The notes: generated by a model from the letters alone, not told the origin. A stretch of DNA of 64,000 bases from a candidate division KSB1 bacterium (GCA_034506175.1 JAPDQB010000009.1:82529-146528); one strand, 5' to 3'; shown: positions 28,100-37,393, counted from the stretch's first letter. Translations and numbers: made by a program.

Positions 28100-28186
28100 T
28101 TCATCACGATGAAAATGTAGCGCAGACATCTTGTCTGCATGCCCCGCAAAGCGGGGGAAGCCTGCGCTACGGTATTTTCGTGATGC
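28100..28186. repeat. Family-A palindromic repeat, complete unit
   Basis: A near-perfect long hairpin: outer arms CATCACGATGAAAATGTAGC and GCTACGGTATTTTCGTGATG, with GCAGAC/GCCTGC inside and a GCCCCGCAAAGCGGGG inner hairpin near 28141-28156. It lies 34 bp before the start of the YCF48-like gene. Confidence 0.7.
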
Positions 28187-28220
28187 AATGCAACCCCATC
28201 AAAAAACAAGGAGGCCGGTC

Positions 28221-30320
28221 ATGAGATTTGCGCTACGTCAATTCATGTTCACCATGCTTCTGCCGCTCTCTCTTTTTGCGCAGAACAAGTGGGAATGGCA
28301 AAATCCCCTGCCGCAAGGCTACGCGCTGTACGATCTGCACATTTTCGATGCGAACACGGTGCGGGCGGTGGGCGAGGCCGCAACCGCCGTCACAACGAGT
28401 AATGGCGGCACGAGTTGGAGCTTGCAGCACAACATTGGCGGCGAGCTGATCACGGTTCAGTTCGAGGCCGTGAGCTTTGCCGATGCGACCACCGGCTTTG
28501 CCGTCGGCCCCGGCGATCGCATTTACAAAACCACCAACGCCGGCACGAGCTGGTCGCTGCAAAACACGGGTGTGCTCTCCACGCTGCGCGGCGTTGATTT
28601 CATCAATGCGCAAACCGGTTGGGCCGTTGGTGATGCCGGCACCATCATTCGCACTACCAACGGCGGCACGGGCTGGACGACGCAAACCAGCGGCACAACA
28701 CAAGCCTTGAATGATGTCGATTTCTTCGACGCCAACAACGGCTGCGCCGTTGGCAGAGGCGGCACGATTTTGACGACGACCAACGCCGGCACAAGTTGGA
28801 CCATGCGCAGCGCCGGAACCAACGCCATCCTCAATGCCGTGCAACTCATCAACGCCACCACCATTGTCGCGGTGGGCAATGGCGGTGTCATTCTCAAAAC
28901 GACGAACGGCGGCGCGAGCTGGACGATATTCAACAGCAACGTCACGCAATTGCTCGACGTTTTCTTCATCGATGCGAACACCGGCTGGGCCGTGGGCTTT
29001 GACGGCGTGATTTTGAAAACGGGCGATGGTGGCGCCTCGTGGAGTCCGCAAACCAGCGGCACAACGAAGACGCTGCGCGCCGTGCGCTTTTTCAACAACA
29101 CCACAGGCTGGGCCATGGGTGCCAACGGCACGATTCTCAAGACCACCGATGGCGGCACGACATGGGTGGCGCAAAATCAGGGGCCGACCATCGCCTTTCT
29201 CGATACCGAATTTTTCAACGCCACCACTGGGTGGGTCGTGGGCGAGCTGGGCACCATTCTCAAAACCAATAATGGCCTCACCTGGCAGGAGCAGGTCAGC
29301 AACACGCAGCGTTATTTGTATGATGTTGAAGTCATCGACGCGAACACGGCATGGATCGCGGGACAGGTCGGCACGATCCTCAAAACCAGCACCGGCGGCA
29401 CAACATGGACGCCGCAAAACAGCGGCACCACCTGGGATCTCAATGCCATTACTTCCGTTGATGTCAATACCGCCTGGGCAGTGGGCGGCCAGGGAACGAT
29501 CTTGAAAACCACGAATGGTGGCGCCCGTTGGGATGCGCTAACCAGCGGCAGTGTTTTGACGCTGCATGATGCGCATGCCTTCAATGCCAACACCGTTGTG
29601 GTCGTCGGGCAAAACGGCACGATGTTGCGAACGACGGATGGCGGCGTCACCTGGCCCTCGCAAACCAGCGGCACGACGAACACGTTGTTCGATGTTCATT
29701 TTGTGGATGCCAATACTGGCTGGGCTGTCGGCGCGCGCAACACCATCATCAAAACCACCAATGGCGGCACGACGTGGACGCCGCAAACCAGCGGCATCAC
29801 CACCGGCGCGCCCGCCCTCAACGCGGTGCATTTCATCGATGCCAACACCGGCTGGATCGTTGCAGTGGGCGGCACCATACAGAAAACGACGAATGGCGGC
29901 GACACGTGGAGCGTGCTGAATCTGCCGACGCCGAGTTTAAACGCGATTTACTTTATGGATTCTGAAAACGGTTGGGGTGCGGGCGTGATCGGTGCGATTT
30001 TGAAATTCAGCAGCGGCACAACGGCGGTTAGCGAGCGGACGGTTGTTCGGGTGCCGGAACAGTACATCTTGCAGCAGAATTATCCGAATCCCTTCAATCC
30101 TTCGACCGTGATCAGTTTTCAGTTGCCGGTGCGCAGTCACGTGACGCTGAAGGTGTTCGATGTGCTCGGCAGAGAGGTGGCGACGCTGGTGGAGGGCAAG
30201 CTCGAAGCAGGAAGTCACAACGTGACGTTTGCGCCGCGCGATTTGGCGGGAGGAATTTACTTTTACCGACTCACTGCGGGCAAATTTTCACACACACGCA
30301 AGGCCGTATTGGTGAGATGA
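28221..30320 (+). CDS. YCF48/BNR-type beta-propeller secreted protein with T9SS domain
   Basis: ATG 28221 is chosen because AAGGAGG ends six bases before it; the frame is open upstream but only through repeat DNA. A signal peptide (FMFTMLLPLSLFAQ) precedes about 14 repeats of roughly 43 residues. Each contains TGWAVG or a variant, then GTILKTTNGGTTW (Asp-box turn), as in YCF48/photosystem II assembly factor-like propellers and sortilin-type folds. The chain ends in a T9SS domain (QNYPNPFNPST to KAVLVR). It is probably a surface protein-binding scaffold rather than an enzyme. Confidence 0.85.
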   Translation: MRFALRQFMFTMLLPLSLFAQNKWEWQNPLPQGYALYDLHIFDANTVRAVGEAATAVTTSNGGTSWSLQHNIGGELITVQFEAVSFADATTGFAVGPGDRIYKTTNAGTSWSLQNTGVLSTLRGVDFINAQTGWAVGDAGTIIRTTNGGTGWTTQTSGTTQALNDVDFFDANNGCAVGRGGTILTTTNAGTSWTMRSAGTNAILNAVQLINATTIVAVGNGGVILKTTNGGASWTIFNSNVTQLLDVFFIDANTGWAVGFDGVILKTGDGGASWSPQTSGTTKTLRAVRFFNNTTGWAMGANGTILKTTDGGTTWVAQNQGPTIAFLDTEFFNATTGWVVGELGTILKTNNGLTWQEQVSNTQRYLYDVEVIDANTAWIAGQVGTILKTSTGGTTWTPQNSGTTWDLNAITSVDVNTAWAVGGQGTILKTTNGGARWDALTSGSVLTLHDAHAFNANTVVVVGQNGTMLRTTDGGVTWPSQTSGTTNTLFDVHFVDANTGWAVGARNTIIKTTNGGTTWTPQTSGITTGAPALNAVHFIDANTGWIVAVGGTIQKTTNGGDTWSVLNLPTPSLNAIYFMDSENGWGAGVIGAILKFSSGTTAVSERTVVRVPEQYILQQNYPNPFNPSTVISFQLPVRSHVTLKVFDVLGREVATLVEGKLEAGSHNVTFAPRDLAGGIYFYRLTAGKFSHTRKAVLVR

Positions 30321-30518
30321 ATCAAATTCCGCGGCAGAACTTTCGGCGGGCATTCGCGTATCCTTTTGAGCATGAGGGTATCGGCAGAAAATAAACTTCA
30401 GATCGCTGATTCTCGCAGCGAGGCACGTCTTCCATCAGAGAGGATGTCGCGCCCCTTGAAAGTCGACGCGCACCTCGCCTGATGGCCACCACGCAGTAGG
30501 CACTGGCATTGAAGAAGT
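30321..30518. other. Intergenic, nothing recognised
   Basis: No open frame or repeat family is evident here. It leads into a stretch of gene fragments. Confidence 0.4.
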
Positions 30519-30660
30519 TTGGCGCGCGTTCGCGAGCGTGCCAAAAGCGTGATTCAACCGCTCGAAGAACCGGAGCCCCCCAACGGCTCCACGGACGTGG
30601 CCGATGTGAGCTGGATGATGTCGGCGGTGCACGTTTCCGTTTTACAAGCCGGACATTCCC
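30519..30660 (+). pseudogene. Fragment of an AbgB-like M20 amidohydrolase
   Basis: One frame reads LARVRERAKSVIQPLEEPEP and then GSTDVADVSWMMSAVHVS. The GSTDVxDVSW motif is characteristic of the C-terminal part of aminobenzoyl-glutamate-hydrolase (AbgB) type M20 peptidases. The rest of the gene is absent on both sides, so this is a relic. Confidence 0.55.
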
Positions 30661-30782
30661 GAAGACCCGCCGCCGGTGACAATGAATTGGTAATTGGTTG
30701 AAAAGACAATTTTCTCAAACCTGGTGCATGAACCAATTCACTTCCAAATTCCGCCGCAGCAGCGAACGGGCACGGTGCAGCA

Positions 30783-31115
30783 TCACCCAAAGATTATATG
30801 GTCGACCCATTCTCCCGATTTCAGGAAGAGCTCGTCTTCGCTCGGCGAGGCCTCGAAGTTTGCGAGGGGCCGCTCGCGGCTGGTGCGACGGAAGTGATCG
30901 ACGATTTTATGCTTGAGAATCCCCACCAACCACGTTCGCTCGGAAGATTGGCGCGCAAAATTATGGCGGGCTTTGAGCGCAGCCAGAAAAGTTTCTTGCA
31001 CGATTTCTTCGGCCAGCTCGCGATCGCGCAGCCGCAGCAGCGCAAAACTGTATAAATAGTCGCCGGGCTCGTGCCCAAGCTTACGAAATTCAGCGCCGTT
31101 TGCACGTGTGGCGTC
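30783..31115 (-). pseudogene. Fragment of an ECF sigma factor
   Basis: The minus strand reads GHEPGDYLYSFALLRLRDRE, then LAEEIVQETFLAALKARHNF and WLVGILKHKIVDHFRR, which is sigma-70 region 2 with the typical QETF core. After about 25 more residues the frame ends at 30783 with no region 4. The protein start is not visible; homology seems to begin near 31115, where another gene fragment abuts. It is a truncated ECF sigma gene. Confidence 0.65.
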
Positions 31116-31570
31116 CGCGGCGCGCGGCGGTGATGGGCGCTGGAACCATCCGGCTTGCTCGCCACGCTCGTTCTCAAATTGCGCGGCCTTGAGGTGACCG
31201 CCTTTGGCCGCAGCCCCAAGCCTTACCTCAACGCGGAGCTGATTGAGGCTCTCGGCGCGCGGTATGAATCAACCAGCAGTTTGCCGATTGTCGAAGGCGC
31301 GAAAAAATACGGGCCGTTCGATATTATCTTCGAGGCAACTGGTGCTTCGGCGGTGGTGTTCGAGAGCATGAAGACGCTCGGCAAGAACGGCGTGCTTGTG
31401 CTTTCCAGCGTGACTGGCGGCAATAAAATGATCGAAGTGCCGGCGGACAAGATCAACCTTGAGTTTGTGCTTGGCAACAAGGTGATGGTCGGCACGGTGA
31501 ATGCCAGTCGCGAATATTTTGAGATGGGCGTAAAAGAGACGGCGTCTATGCTTACACGGTGGCCCGCAAT
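31116..31570 (+). pseudogene. Fragment of a glucose-1-dehydrogenase-like zinc alcohol dehydrogenase
   Basis: The sequence encodes AAVMGAGTI, then, after a one-base slip near 31152, GLLATLVLKLRGLEVTAFGR and FDIIFEATGASAVVFESM. This is the NAD(P)-binding half of a medium-chain dehydrogenase of the glucose-dehydrogenase type (Rossmann GxGxxG damaged by the slip). It continues to about KVMVGTVNASREYFEMG and then becomes unrelated. The N-terminal catalytic zinc domain and the C-terminus are missing. Confidence 0.65.
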
Positions 31571-31782
31571 GGTTGGGTGGGCCCCGATGCTGCTAACTTT
31601 TCGGAAAGGCGAGCCAAAAATGAATCGCCAAAAAAAGTTGGTGCCGTGGGTCAGGATGACTGCGCTGCGATTTCCTGCCGAAGACTGAGGCATGAGAGCA
31701 TTCACAATAAATTTGGTTGCTCTCCTTTTCAAATTTTAGTATCTTAAATTTGATAACGAACCTTTCATGTTGTGGATAGCAG

Positions 31783-32610
31783 ATGATGATGCTGATTCTC
31801 CTTGAGCAGTGGGCGTTAGTCATGGCGTACATTCTGGCGCTGGTTTATTACGTCCGTGCGTTTCGCAGCGGCCGCGTGCCGGAAAGCATTCGCGCCGGAC
31901 GATTGCTGACCCTCGCCGTCGGCCTGCACTTTTTTTATTTGATCCATCTGACGATTTTTGTTGGGCATTTGCCGGTCACCGATGTGTTCGAGGCGATCAC
32001 CACCTGCGTCTGGCTGTTCGGCACGGTGTATCTGAGTCTCGAATGGCGCTTGAAAGAATACTCGCTCGGTTCGTTCATCCTGCCGGTGATCATTGCCTTG
32101 CAAATCGTCTCCAACCTGTTTCTCGATTTCAACCGCGTGCTGCCCGCCATCTTGCAAGACGCTGTCTTTGAAGTCCACGTCCTGATGATTTTGCTGTCTT
32201 ACTCGGCGTTCGCCATCTCATTCATTGCCAGCCTGCTTTACTTGCTGCTGTCGCGCGATCTCGAAAGAAAAAATCTCGGCCTCTTTTACCGCCGCCTCCC
32301 CTCGCTCGCCTTTTTTGACTCGCTGAGCAATTTCGCGGTCAATATCGGTTTGATCTTTCTCACGGCCGGCGTTGGCTTGGGAATTTATGTCGGCGCCGAA
32401 ATTCCCGAGCCGTTCTTCAACACGTTGGATCCAAAATTTGTTGCCGTCGGCTTGACCTGGCTCATTTATGTGTTTCATCTGTTTTCCCGGCGCGCCGGTG
32501 GTTGGCAGGGCAAAAAAGTCGCGATGATATCCCTGTTCGGTTTTGGCTGGGTGTTGTTCTCGTTTTTGGTTGTTTCTTTGGTTTTCTCAAAGGTGCATCA
32601 GTTTCAATAA
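31783..32610 (+). CDS. CcsA/HemX-like cytochrome c assembly family membrane protein
   Basis: About eight transmembrane segments fill the 275 residues. Conserved-looking histidines lie in LHFFYLIHLT, FEVHVLMILLSYSAF and YVFHLFSRR. The segment LDPKFVAVGLTWLIYVFH corresponds to the WDPKExW region of CcsA-type proteins in degenerate form, as in HemX. HemX modulates glutamyl-tRNA reductase levels in Bacillus, and in many genomes hemX/ccsA precedes hemA. Here the next gene, 7 bp downstream, is a HemA-like fusion, so the classical neighbourhood is kept. Several ATGs at 31783-31789 make the exact start uncertain. Confidence 0.75.
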   Translation: MMMLILLEQWALVMAYILALVYYVRAFRSGRVPESIRAGRLLTLAVGLHFFYLIHLTIFVGHLPVTDVFEAITTCVWLFGTVYLSLEWRLKEYSLGSFILPVIIALQIVSNLFLDFNRVLPAILQDAVFEVHVLMILLSYSAFAISFIASLLYLLLSRDLERKNLGLFYRRLPSLAFFDSLSNFAVNIGLIFLTAGVGLGIYVGAEIPEPFFNTLDPKFVAVGLTWLIYVFHLFSRRAGGWQGKKVAMISLFGFGWVLFSFLVVSLVFSKVHQFQ

Positions 32611-32617
32611 ACCGGCA

Positions 32618-34648
32618 ATGTCTATTTTTTACTGTTACACTTCCCGCGACGCCCTGGCGGCGGAAAAAGCCGCGCCCCATTGCGGCCAGGCGCCATCGTC
32701 ATTTTTACAAAGTTGGGAAGATGATTTGCGTCGCCTGGCCGGCGACGCCTCGCCCCTTCCGGCGAACGAATCAGCATGGTTGGATTTGGCGCGACACCTC
32801 AAAGCGATGCCGGAATATAACATTGAAGAGTGTTTATTGATTTTCGGCCCGCGTTTCATTGAGCTTTATCTCGTTGCCGGCGCGCCGGCATCAAACGCCA
32901 GGAACGGCCGGCTGGCAACATTCGCCGATCTTGCCAAATCTTTTTCATTTTTCGTCACCGTCTCGAATCAAGAAGCAGTGATGCAATTTTTCCGGTCGGC
33001 GCTGGGATGGATGCCGAACGGCGAGCATGATCCGGCGCATGTCGAAGCATTTCGGCGCGCTTATACCCTGGCTTCGGAACACAAGCTTGCCGGCCTCGTA
33101 CTGAGCCGCCTTTTTCAGCGCGCGTTGTGGCTGTATGAAAAAGCCCGCCTCGAAACCGACTTGTTTCACCATCCGAACACGGTTGACGAAGTTTTGCTCG
33201 AGGTCGCTGGAAAAATTTTCGGCGGACTGAAAGAACGCGCGGTTTTGTTCGTTGGCAGCAACGGCGAGCTACCGCCCCTCGTCAAAATTTTACAACAGGC
33301 CGGCATCGGGCATTTATATTTTGCTTTAACCGGCTCGGAAAAACCCGATGCTGCCGGTTCCGGGCAGATCATAGACTCTTGGCACGAGGTGTCGCAATTG
33401 CCGGCTTTTGATCTGATGCTTTTATTCAATCAAGCGGGCCGCAATATCATCACGCGCGCTTATTTGCAAAAATTGATGGCCGCCCGCCAGCATAGCCCGC
33501 TGCTGCTGGCCGATCTCACCGCCGAAGAGTCGCCCGCTGAGATGATAAAAATGTACAATCTATTTTATTATCGCCGGCGTGATTTGGAAGGCCTGGTCGA
33601 GCAAAATGCGACGGTGCGCCGGCAAGCTGAAGCCGAAGTTACCGGGTGGATACGCGACGAAGTTCGAGAGTTTTATCACTGGCTCAATTCGGCGGATCGT
33701 TTTCATTTCGGCTCGATGGTCGGCCGCAGCCCGCAGATGCAGCAGGTGTTCGAGTTGATCGCGCGCATCGCGCAAACCGACATCACCGTGATCATCGAGG
33801 GCGAGAGCGGCACCGGCAAGGAATTGGTGGCGCGCGCCATTCACCAAGCCAGCACCCGCGCCCGCCGGCCGTTCATCGCCGTCAATTGCGGCGCGCTGCC
33901 GGAAAATCTTTTGGAAAGCGAATTGTTCGGCCACGTGCGCGGCGCTTTCACCGGCGCGGTGAGCAACAACCCGGGTTTATTCGAGCAGGCCAACGGCGGC
34001 ACGATTTTTCTCGACGAGATCGGCGAAATGTCGCCGGCGCTGCAGGTGAAACTTCTGCGTTTTTTGCAAGACGGTGAAATCAAACGCGTCGGCAGCAACA
34101 CGGTGCTCAAGCTCAACGTGCGCGTGCTGGCCGCCACCAATCGCCATCTGGAAACGCTGGTGCACGAGGGAAAATTTCGCAGCGACCTTTATTACCGTCT
34201 CAACGTGATCAGCATCAAATTGCCGCCGCTGCGCGAACGCCCGGAAGACATCGAAATGCTCGCCGAACATTTTGCCAGAAAATTCGCCGGCCGGATGCGC
34301 AAAACGATCAACGCGCTTCCACCGGAGGTTTTGCAGCGCCTGCGCCAATATGCCTGGCCCGGCAACGTGCGCGAGCTTGAAAACGTGATGGAGCGTGCTG
34401 TCGCCCTCACGGGCAATGCCACGCTCGAGGTGGTCGATTTGCCCGCGCCTTTACGCGAAGCCGCCGGCACAACCGCCAGGACGACGCGCCCGCCTCTAAA
34501 AGAAATCGAGCGACAGTACATTCTCGACACCGTCGCGGCCTGCAATGGCAATTACGAAGAGGCCGCCAAAGTCCTCGGCATCGGCCGCACGACGCTGTGG
34601 CGCAAGCTCAAAACTTATCTGGATCCGCAGGGCGATTTCGAGGCGTGA
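32618..34648 (+). CDS. Sigma-54 activator with an N-terminal inactive glutamyl-tRNA-reductase-like domain
   Basis: ATG 32618 is 7 bp after the hemX-like gene; an earlier in-frame start would overlap it. Residues about 70-358 follow glutamyl-tRNA reductase (HemA) in order. LLIFGPRFIELYL stands where HemA has LSTCNRTELYL; EAVMQFFRSALG where it has AVSHLMRVASGL. EAFRRAYTLASEHKLAG, SRLFQRALWLYEKARLET, LFVGSNGELPPLVK (NADPH fold) and DLEGLVEQNATVRRQAEAE also line up. The catalytic Cys position is Gly77, so reductase activity is unlikely. Residues 365-600 are an NtrC-type AAA+ domain: GESGTGKE Walker A, GAFTGA sigma-54 loop, FLDEIGE Walker B. A Fis-type HTH ends the protein (AAKVLGIGRTTLWRKLK). It may sense a haem-pathway metabolite or protein and activate RpoN promoters; that role is inferred. 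Confidence 0.85.
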   Translation: MSIFYCYTSRDALAAEKAAPHCGQAPSSFLQSWEDDLRRLAGDASPLPANESAWLDLARHLKAMPEYNIEECLLIFGPRFIELYLVAGAPASNARNGRLATFADLAKSFSFFVTVSNQEAVMQFFRSALGWMPNGEHDPAHVEAFRRAYTLASEHKLAGLVLSRLFQRALWLYEKARLETDLFHHPNTVDEVLLEVAGKIFGGLKERAVLFVGSNGELPPLVKILQQAGIGHLYFALTGSEKPDAAGSGQIIDSWHEVSQLPAFDLMLLFNQAGRNIITRAYLQKLMAARQHSPLLLADLTAEESPAEMIKMYNLFYYRRRDLEGLVEQNATVRRQAEAEVTGWIRDEVREFYHWLNSADRFHFGSMVGRSPQMQQVFELIARIAQTDITVIIEGESGTGKELVARAIHQASTRARRPFIAVNCGALPENLLESELFGHVRGAFTGAVSNNPGLFEQANGGTIFLDEIGEMSPALQVKLLRFLQDGEIKRVGSNTVLKLNVRVLAATNRHLETLVHEGKFRSDLYYRLNVISIKLPPLRERPEDIEMLAEHFARKFAGRMRKTINALPPEVLQRLRQYAWPGNVRELENVMERAVALTGNATLEVVDLPAPLREAAGTTARTTRPPLKEIERQYILDTVAACNGNYEEAAKVLGIGRTTLWRKLKTYLDPQGDFEA

Positions 34649-34649
34649 T

Positions 34650-35102
34650 GATCTCATTGGCAACAGCGTTCCGGCCTCTGAGTCCGCCTCGTCGCTTGGG
34701 CTCGGCTGGAATCTGGACATGCTGACGCCAGCCAACATCAACGTCTTTGTGCGGCGGCAAGGAAGAAAAACGCCGATCATACACGACAACAACTTCGGTT
34801 TTTACGGCGATGATCCCATTGAGTTTGAAGATGCCGATTCGACCTTGCACTTCTTTTTCCCCAAAGACTATGCTTATGCCGCCCCCGATAGCGTCACCGA
34901 CTTCTCGAACCGCGTGAGCATGCGGCGGTATTTTTATTCTGATCGCGGCAAGGACTACATGCTCGTCGGCGTGCCGTTGAGTTGGATGGATTCGGCTCCG
35001 GAAGGGGATTTGATCATTGATCCGACCACCATTTTCTTGTTCAAAACAATCTTGATTTTTACTCATCGAAGATTTATATTCATTGCTGAAAATAAATCAT
35101 GA
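34650..35102 (+). pseudogene. Fragment of a large secreted RHS/YD-type protein
   Basis: The frame reads SSLGLGWNLDMLTPANINVF and continues to PEGDLIIDPTTIF. GLGWxL and GDLxIDPT are typical of RHS-like and DNRLRE-containing secreted proteins, which are usually far longer. No signal peptide and no start codon of its own are present. The fragment begins right at the end of the regulator gene and ends in unrelated sequence, so it is a relic. Confidence 0.5.
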
Positions 35103-35123
35103 AAGAAAAAGACTGGCAAAAAA

Positions 35124-35234
35124 GTCGTGGAGTGCGACGAGACCCATGTTTGGCGTTTCAACGATGCCGGCAAGGTGGTGAGCTTCCGCCATTGCGCTGA
35201 TACTCATCAGCACGTGCTGGCGCTTCAGGGATGA
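35124..35234 (+). pseudogene. C-terminal fragment of a SnoaL/NTF2-like protein
   Basis: Thirty-six codons read DETHVWRFNDAGKVVSFRHC, then ADTHQHVLALQG and a stop. This resembles the end of nuclear-transport-factor-2/SnoaL-like small proteins (HVW-F-x-DGK-hydrophobic-R pattern). The N-terminal two thirds is missing. Confidence 0.55.
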
Positions 35235-35319
35235 CATTGCTGGATGCTTCCCCAGCCGGATTATTCGGTCATTTGGTCGGGGAAGCCAAACCCCTTCATT
35301 GACTTACACGGAGGAAGGC

Positions 35320-36366
35320 ATGAAAACGAAAACATTTTCCATGACCGCCGCGGCGGTCCTCGCCGCGGCGCTGCTCTTTTCCTGCACCGGCCAACAAGCT
35401 GAGAAGAACACCTACTTTGCAACCACCGAAACCGGCGTGCTCACCGGCGGGGTAAAACTGATTCCAATCAACACACCGTCCGGAACATTCAAGGTTTGGA
35501 CGAAACGGTTTGGTAACAATCCGCAAATCAAGCTTCTCCTGTTGCACGGTGGCCCGGGGGCCACGCACGAGTATTGGGAGTGCATGGAAAGTTTTCTCCC
35601 GCAAGAAAGCATCGAGTTCATTTATTACGACCAGCTCGGCTCGGCATATTCGGATCAACCGCAAGACACCAGCTTGTGGAACACCGCCCGCTTTGTCGAG
35701 GAATTGGAGCAGGTGAGAACGGCGCTGGGTCTAAATCAAAACAATTTTTATCTGCTCGGCCATTCCTGGGGCGGCATTCTGGCGATGGAATATGCCTTGA
35801 AATACCAGCAAAATTTAAAAGGGTTGATCATCTCCAACATGATGGCCAGCGCCCCCAAGTACGACGCCTATGCCGAGGAGGTGTTGGCGAAGCAACTGGA
35901 TTCCGCCGTGCTGGCCGAGGTGAGAGCCATTGAAGCCAAAGGCGATTTTCAAAACCCCCGCTACATGGAACTGTTGCTGCCGCACTTTTACAACAAATTC
36001 ATTTGCCGCCTGCCGCTGGAAGAATGGCCCGACCCGATGAAGCGCGCCTTCAACAAGATCAATCCGACGATCTACGTGACGATGCAGGGTCCGAGCGAGT
36101 TTGGCATTTCAGGCAAGCTCGAGAAATGGGACGTCAGCGCGGAACTGAACAAAATTACGGTGCCCACCCTGGTGATCGCCGCGCAGCACGACACCATGGA
36201 TCCCGCTTACATGAAGTGGATGTCGGAACAAGTGCAGAACGGCAGCTACTTGCTGTGCGAAAACGGCAGCCACATGTGCATGTGGGATGACCAGCAGCGC
36301 TACATGAGCGGGCTGATCAAATTCGTCAAGGCGGTCGATCGCGGCGAGAAGAAAGTGACGATGTGA
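35320..36366 (+). CDS. Proline-iminopeptidase-like S33 lipoprotein
   Basis: ATG 35320 follows GGAGGAAGGC. A lipoprotein signal ends LLFSCTG. The alpha/beta-hydrolase body has the oxyanion motif LLLHGGPGATHEYWE, the nucleophile elbow GHSWGG, and a C-terminal Asp and His in AAQHDTMDP and ENGSHMCMWDD. HGGPG plus GHSWGG is the signature of proline iminopeptidases (family S33). Membrane anchoring suggests that it trims N-terminal proline from peptides in the periplasm. Confidence 0.85.
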   Translation: MKTKTFSMTAAAVLAAALLFSCTGQQAEKNTYFATTETGVLTGGVKLIPINTPSGTFKVWTKRFGNNPQIKLLLLHGGPGATHEYWECMESFLPQESIEFIYYDQLGSAYSDQPQDTSLWNTARFVEELEQVRTALGLNQNNFYLLGHSWGGILAMEYALKYQQNLKGLIISNMMASAPKYDAYAEEVLAKQLDSAVLAEVRAIEAKGDFQNPRYMELLLPHFYNKFICRLPLEEWPDPMKRAFNKINPTIYVTMQGPSEFGISGKLEKWDVSAELNKITVPTLVIAAQHDTMDPAYMKWMSEQVQNGSYLLCENGSHMCMWDDQQRYMSGLIKFVKAVDRGEKKVTM

Positions 36367-36937
36367 GTTTTTCCGGAAACGGTTGTGGCTTTCGTCCAAC
36401 AAAACAATCGAAAAGCCGCTCATCATCGGCAAAACCATTCCAGCGTTCGCTTTTTCATTTCTGGTTGCTCTTTTTGCCACTTTGGGCGAGCTTGGTCAGA
36501 GCACCAGCTCGCCCTTCTGTGGGTTTGACAGATGGCCGGTGCCGGCGTTAGTTTTCACCCTCCCTGGAATTTGTGTTTATCACCTTGGCGTTCAGATAAT
36601 AACTCAATGCCCCGCTTTCTTACACTTCGCATGGAGTTCATTATAATACTACCACGCCCGCCAAACTCGGCGGCGTGATGCTGGGCATGACCGGGGTGGG
36701 ATTGATTGTCTCGAATCAACATCTTATCTCACGATCATCGGCTCGTGCGTGGCGTTCATTTTATACTTTTGGATGTTGTAACGAATTACCGTGACCAAAG
36801 CCTTGCTGTTGCTGCTGGTGACGCCACTCGTTGCCGTCACGTTGGGCAAGCTCGTCAACAATGAGGAATGGAATATGATTGGCGTCCTGAAGCTTGACCG
36901 CAAAAATGCCCTTGTGAGAATTTTCTGCTTGGCAAAT
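36367..36937. other. Intergenic with a strong hairpin; possible small gene relic
   Basis: At 36484-36514, GGGCGAGC-TTGGT and ACCA-GCTCGCCC form a 12-bp stem with one bulge. It lacks a T tract, so termination is uncertain. A small frame from GTG 36791 to TAA 36949 (52 codons, KALLLLLVTPLVAVTLG) encodes one hydrophobic helix but has no clear ribosome site and runs into the opposite gene; it is more likely a relic. Nothing else was recognised. Confidence 0.35.
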
Positions 36938-37393
36938 TTAAAAAAATAAATCCTGCTGAGTCGCCTCCGGCGAGAGAATCATGCGCCGGGCCTCCCATTT
37001 TCCGGCCAAGGCCCGGCCGCCCTCGCTGCCTTCAAAAAGACTCATCAACGTGTCGTCCTGCAATTTGGCGCGATGCCGGCAGATCATGTGCAAACCGCGC
37101 CGGGTTTCATACGCCACTTTGAAATGCAGCTCATCATCAACTATTTTCACTTCTTCCAATTTTTGCCGGCGCATTTCGCCGATGTCATCACGCATAAAAC
37201 CCTGCAGCCGGCCTTTTTTCACAGTTAAAACCAACGTCCACTGCCTCGGCTCATCACGACGGCTCTCTTGCAAGGCCATTCCCTGCCAAATGCCGAGCCA
37301 GGGTTGCAGTTCCGGATTATCCGCAGTTTGTCGCGAACCGGCGCAGCTTGTCAACACAAAAATTCCCACAACAAAAAAAACTTGACGTGTCAT
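36938..37393 (-). CDS. Small lipoprotein of unknown function
   Basis: The 151-residue protein starts with a lipoprotein signal (FFVVGIFVLTSCAGS, lipobox LTSC). The mature part looks like a small beta-barrel fold with alternating strands (WLGIWQGMALQE, WTLVLTVKKGRLQGFM, LAGKWEARR), similar to lipocalin-like small lipoproteins. It stands alone on the minus strand. No family is assigned. Confidence 0.7.
   Translation of the reverse strand: MTRQVFFVVGIFVLTSCAGSRQTADNPELQPWLGIWQGMALQESRRDEPRQWTLVLTVKKGRLQGFMRDDIGEMRRQKLEEVKIVDDELHFKVAYETRRGLHMICRHRAKLQDDTLMSLFEGSEGGRALAGKWEARRMILSPEATQQDLFF

Noticed and set aside
28131..28220. Extended N-terminus for the YCF48-like protein
   Set aside because: The extra residues come from the family-A palindrome; a strong ribosome site precedes ATG 28221.
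28233..29417. Minus-strand open frame across the YCF48-like gene
   Set aside because: It is the antisense of a repetitive coding region with biased codons; repeats in it mirror the propeller repeats.
36791..36949. Small hydrophobic frame starting at GTG
   Set aside because: No ribosome site, one weak TM segment and overlap with a convergent gene; reported only as possible relic in the gap.
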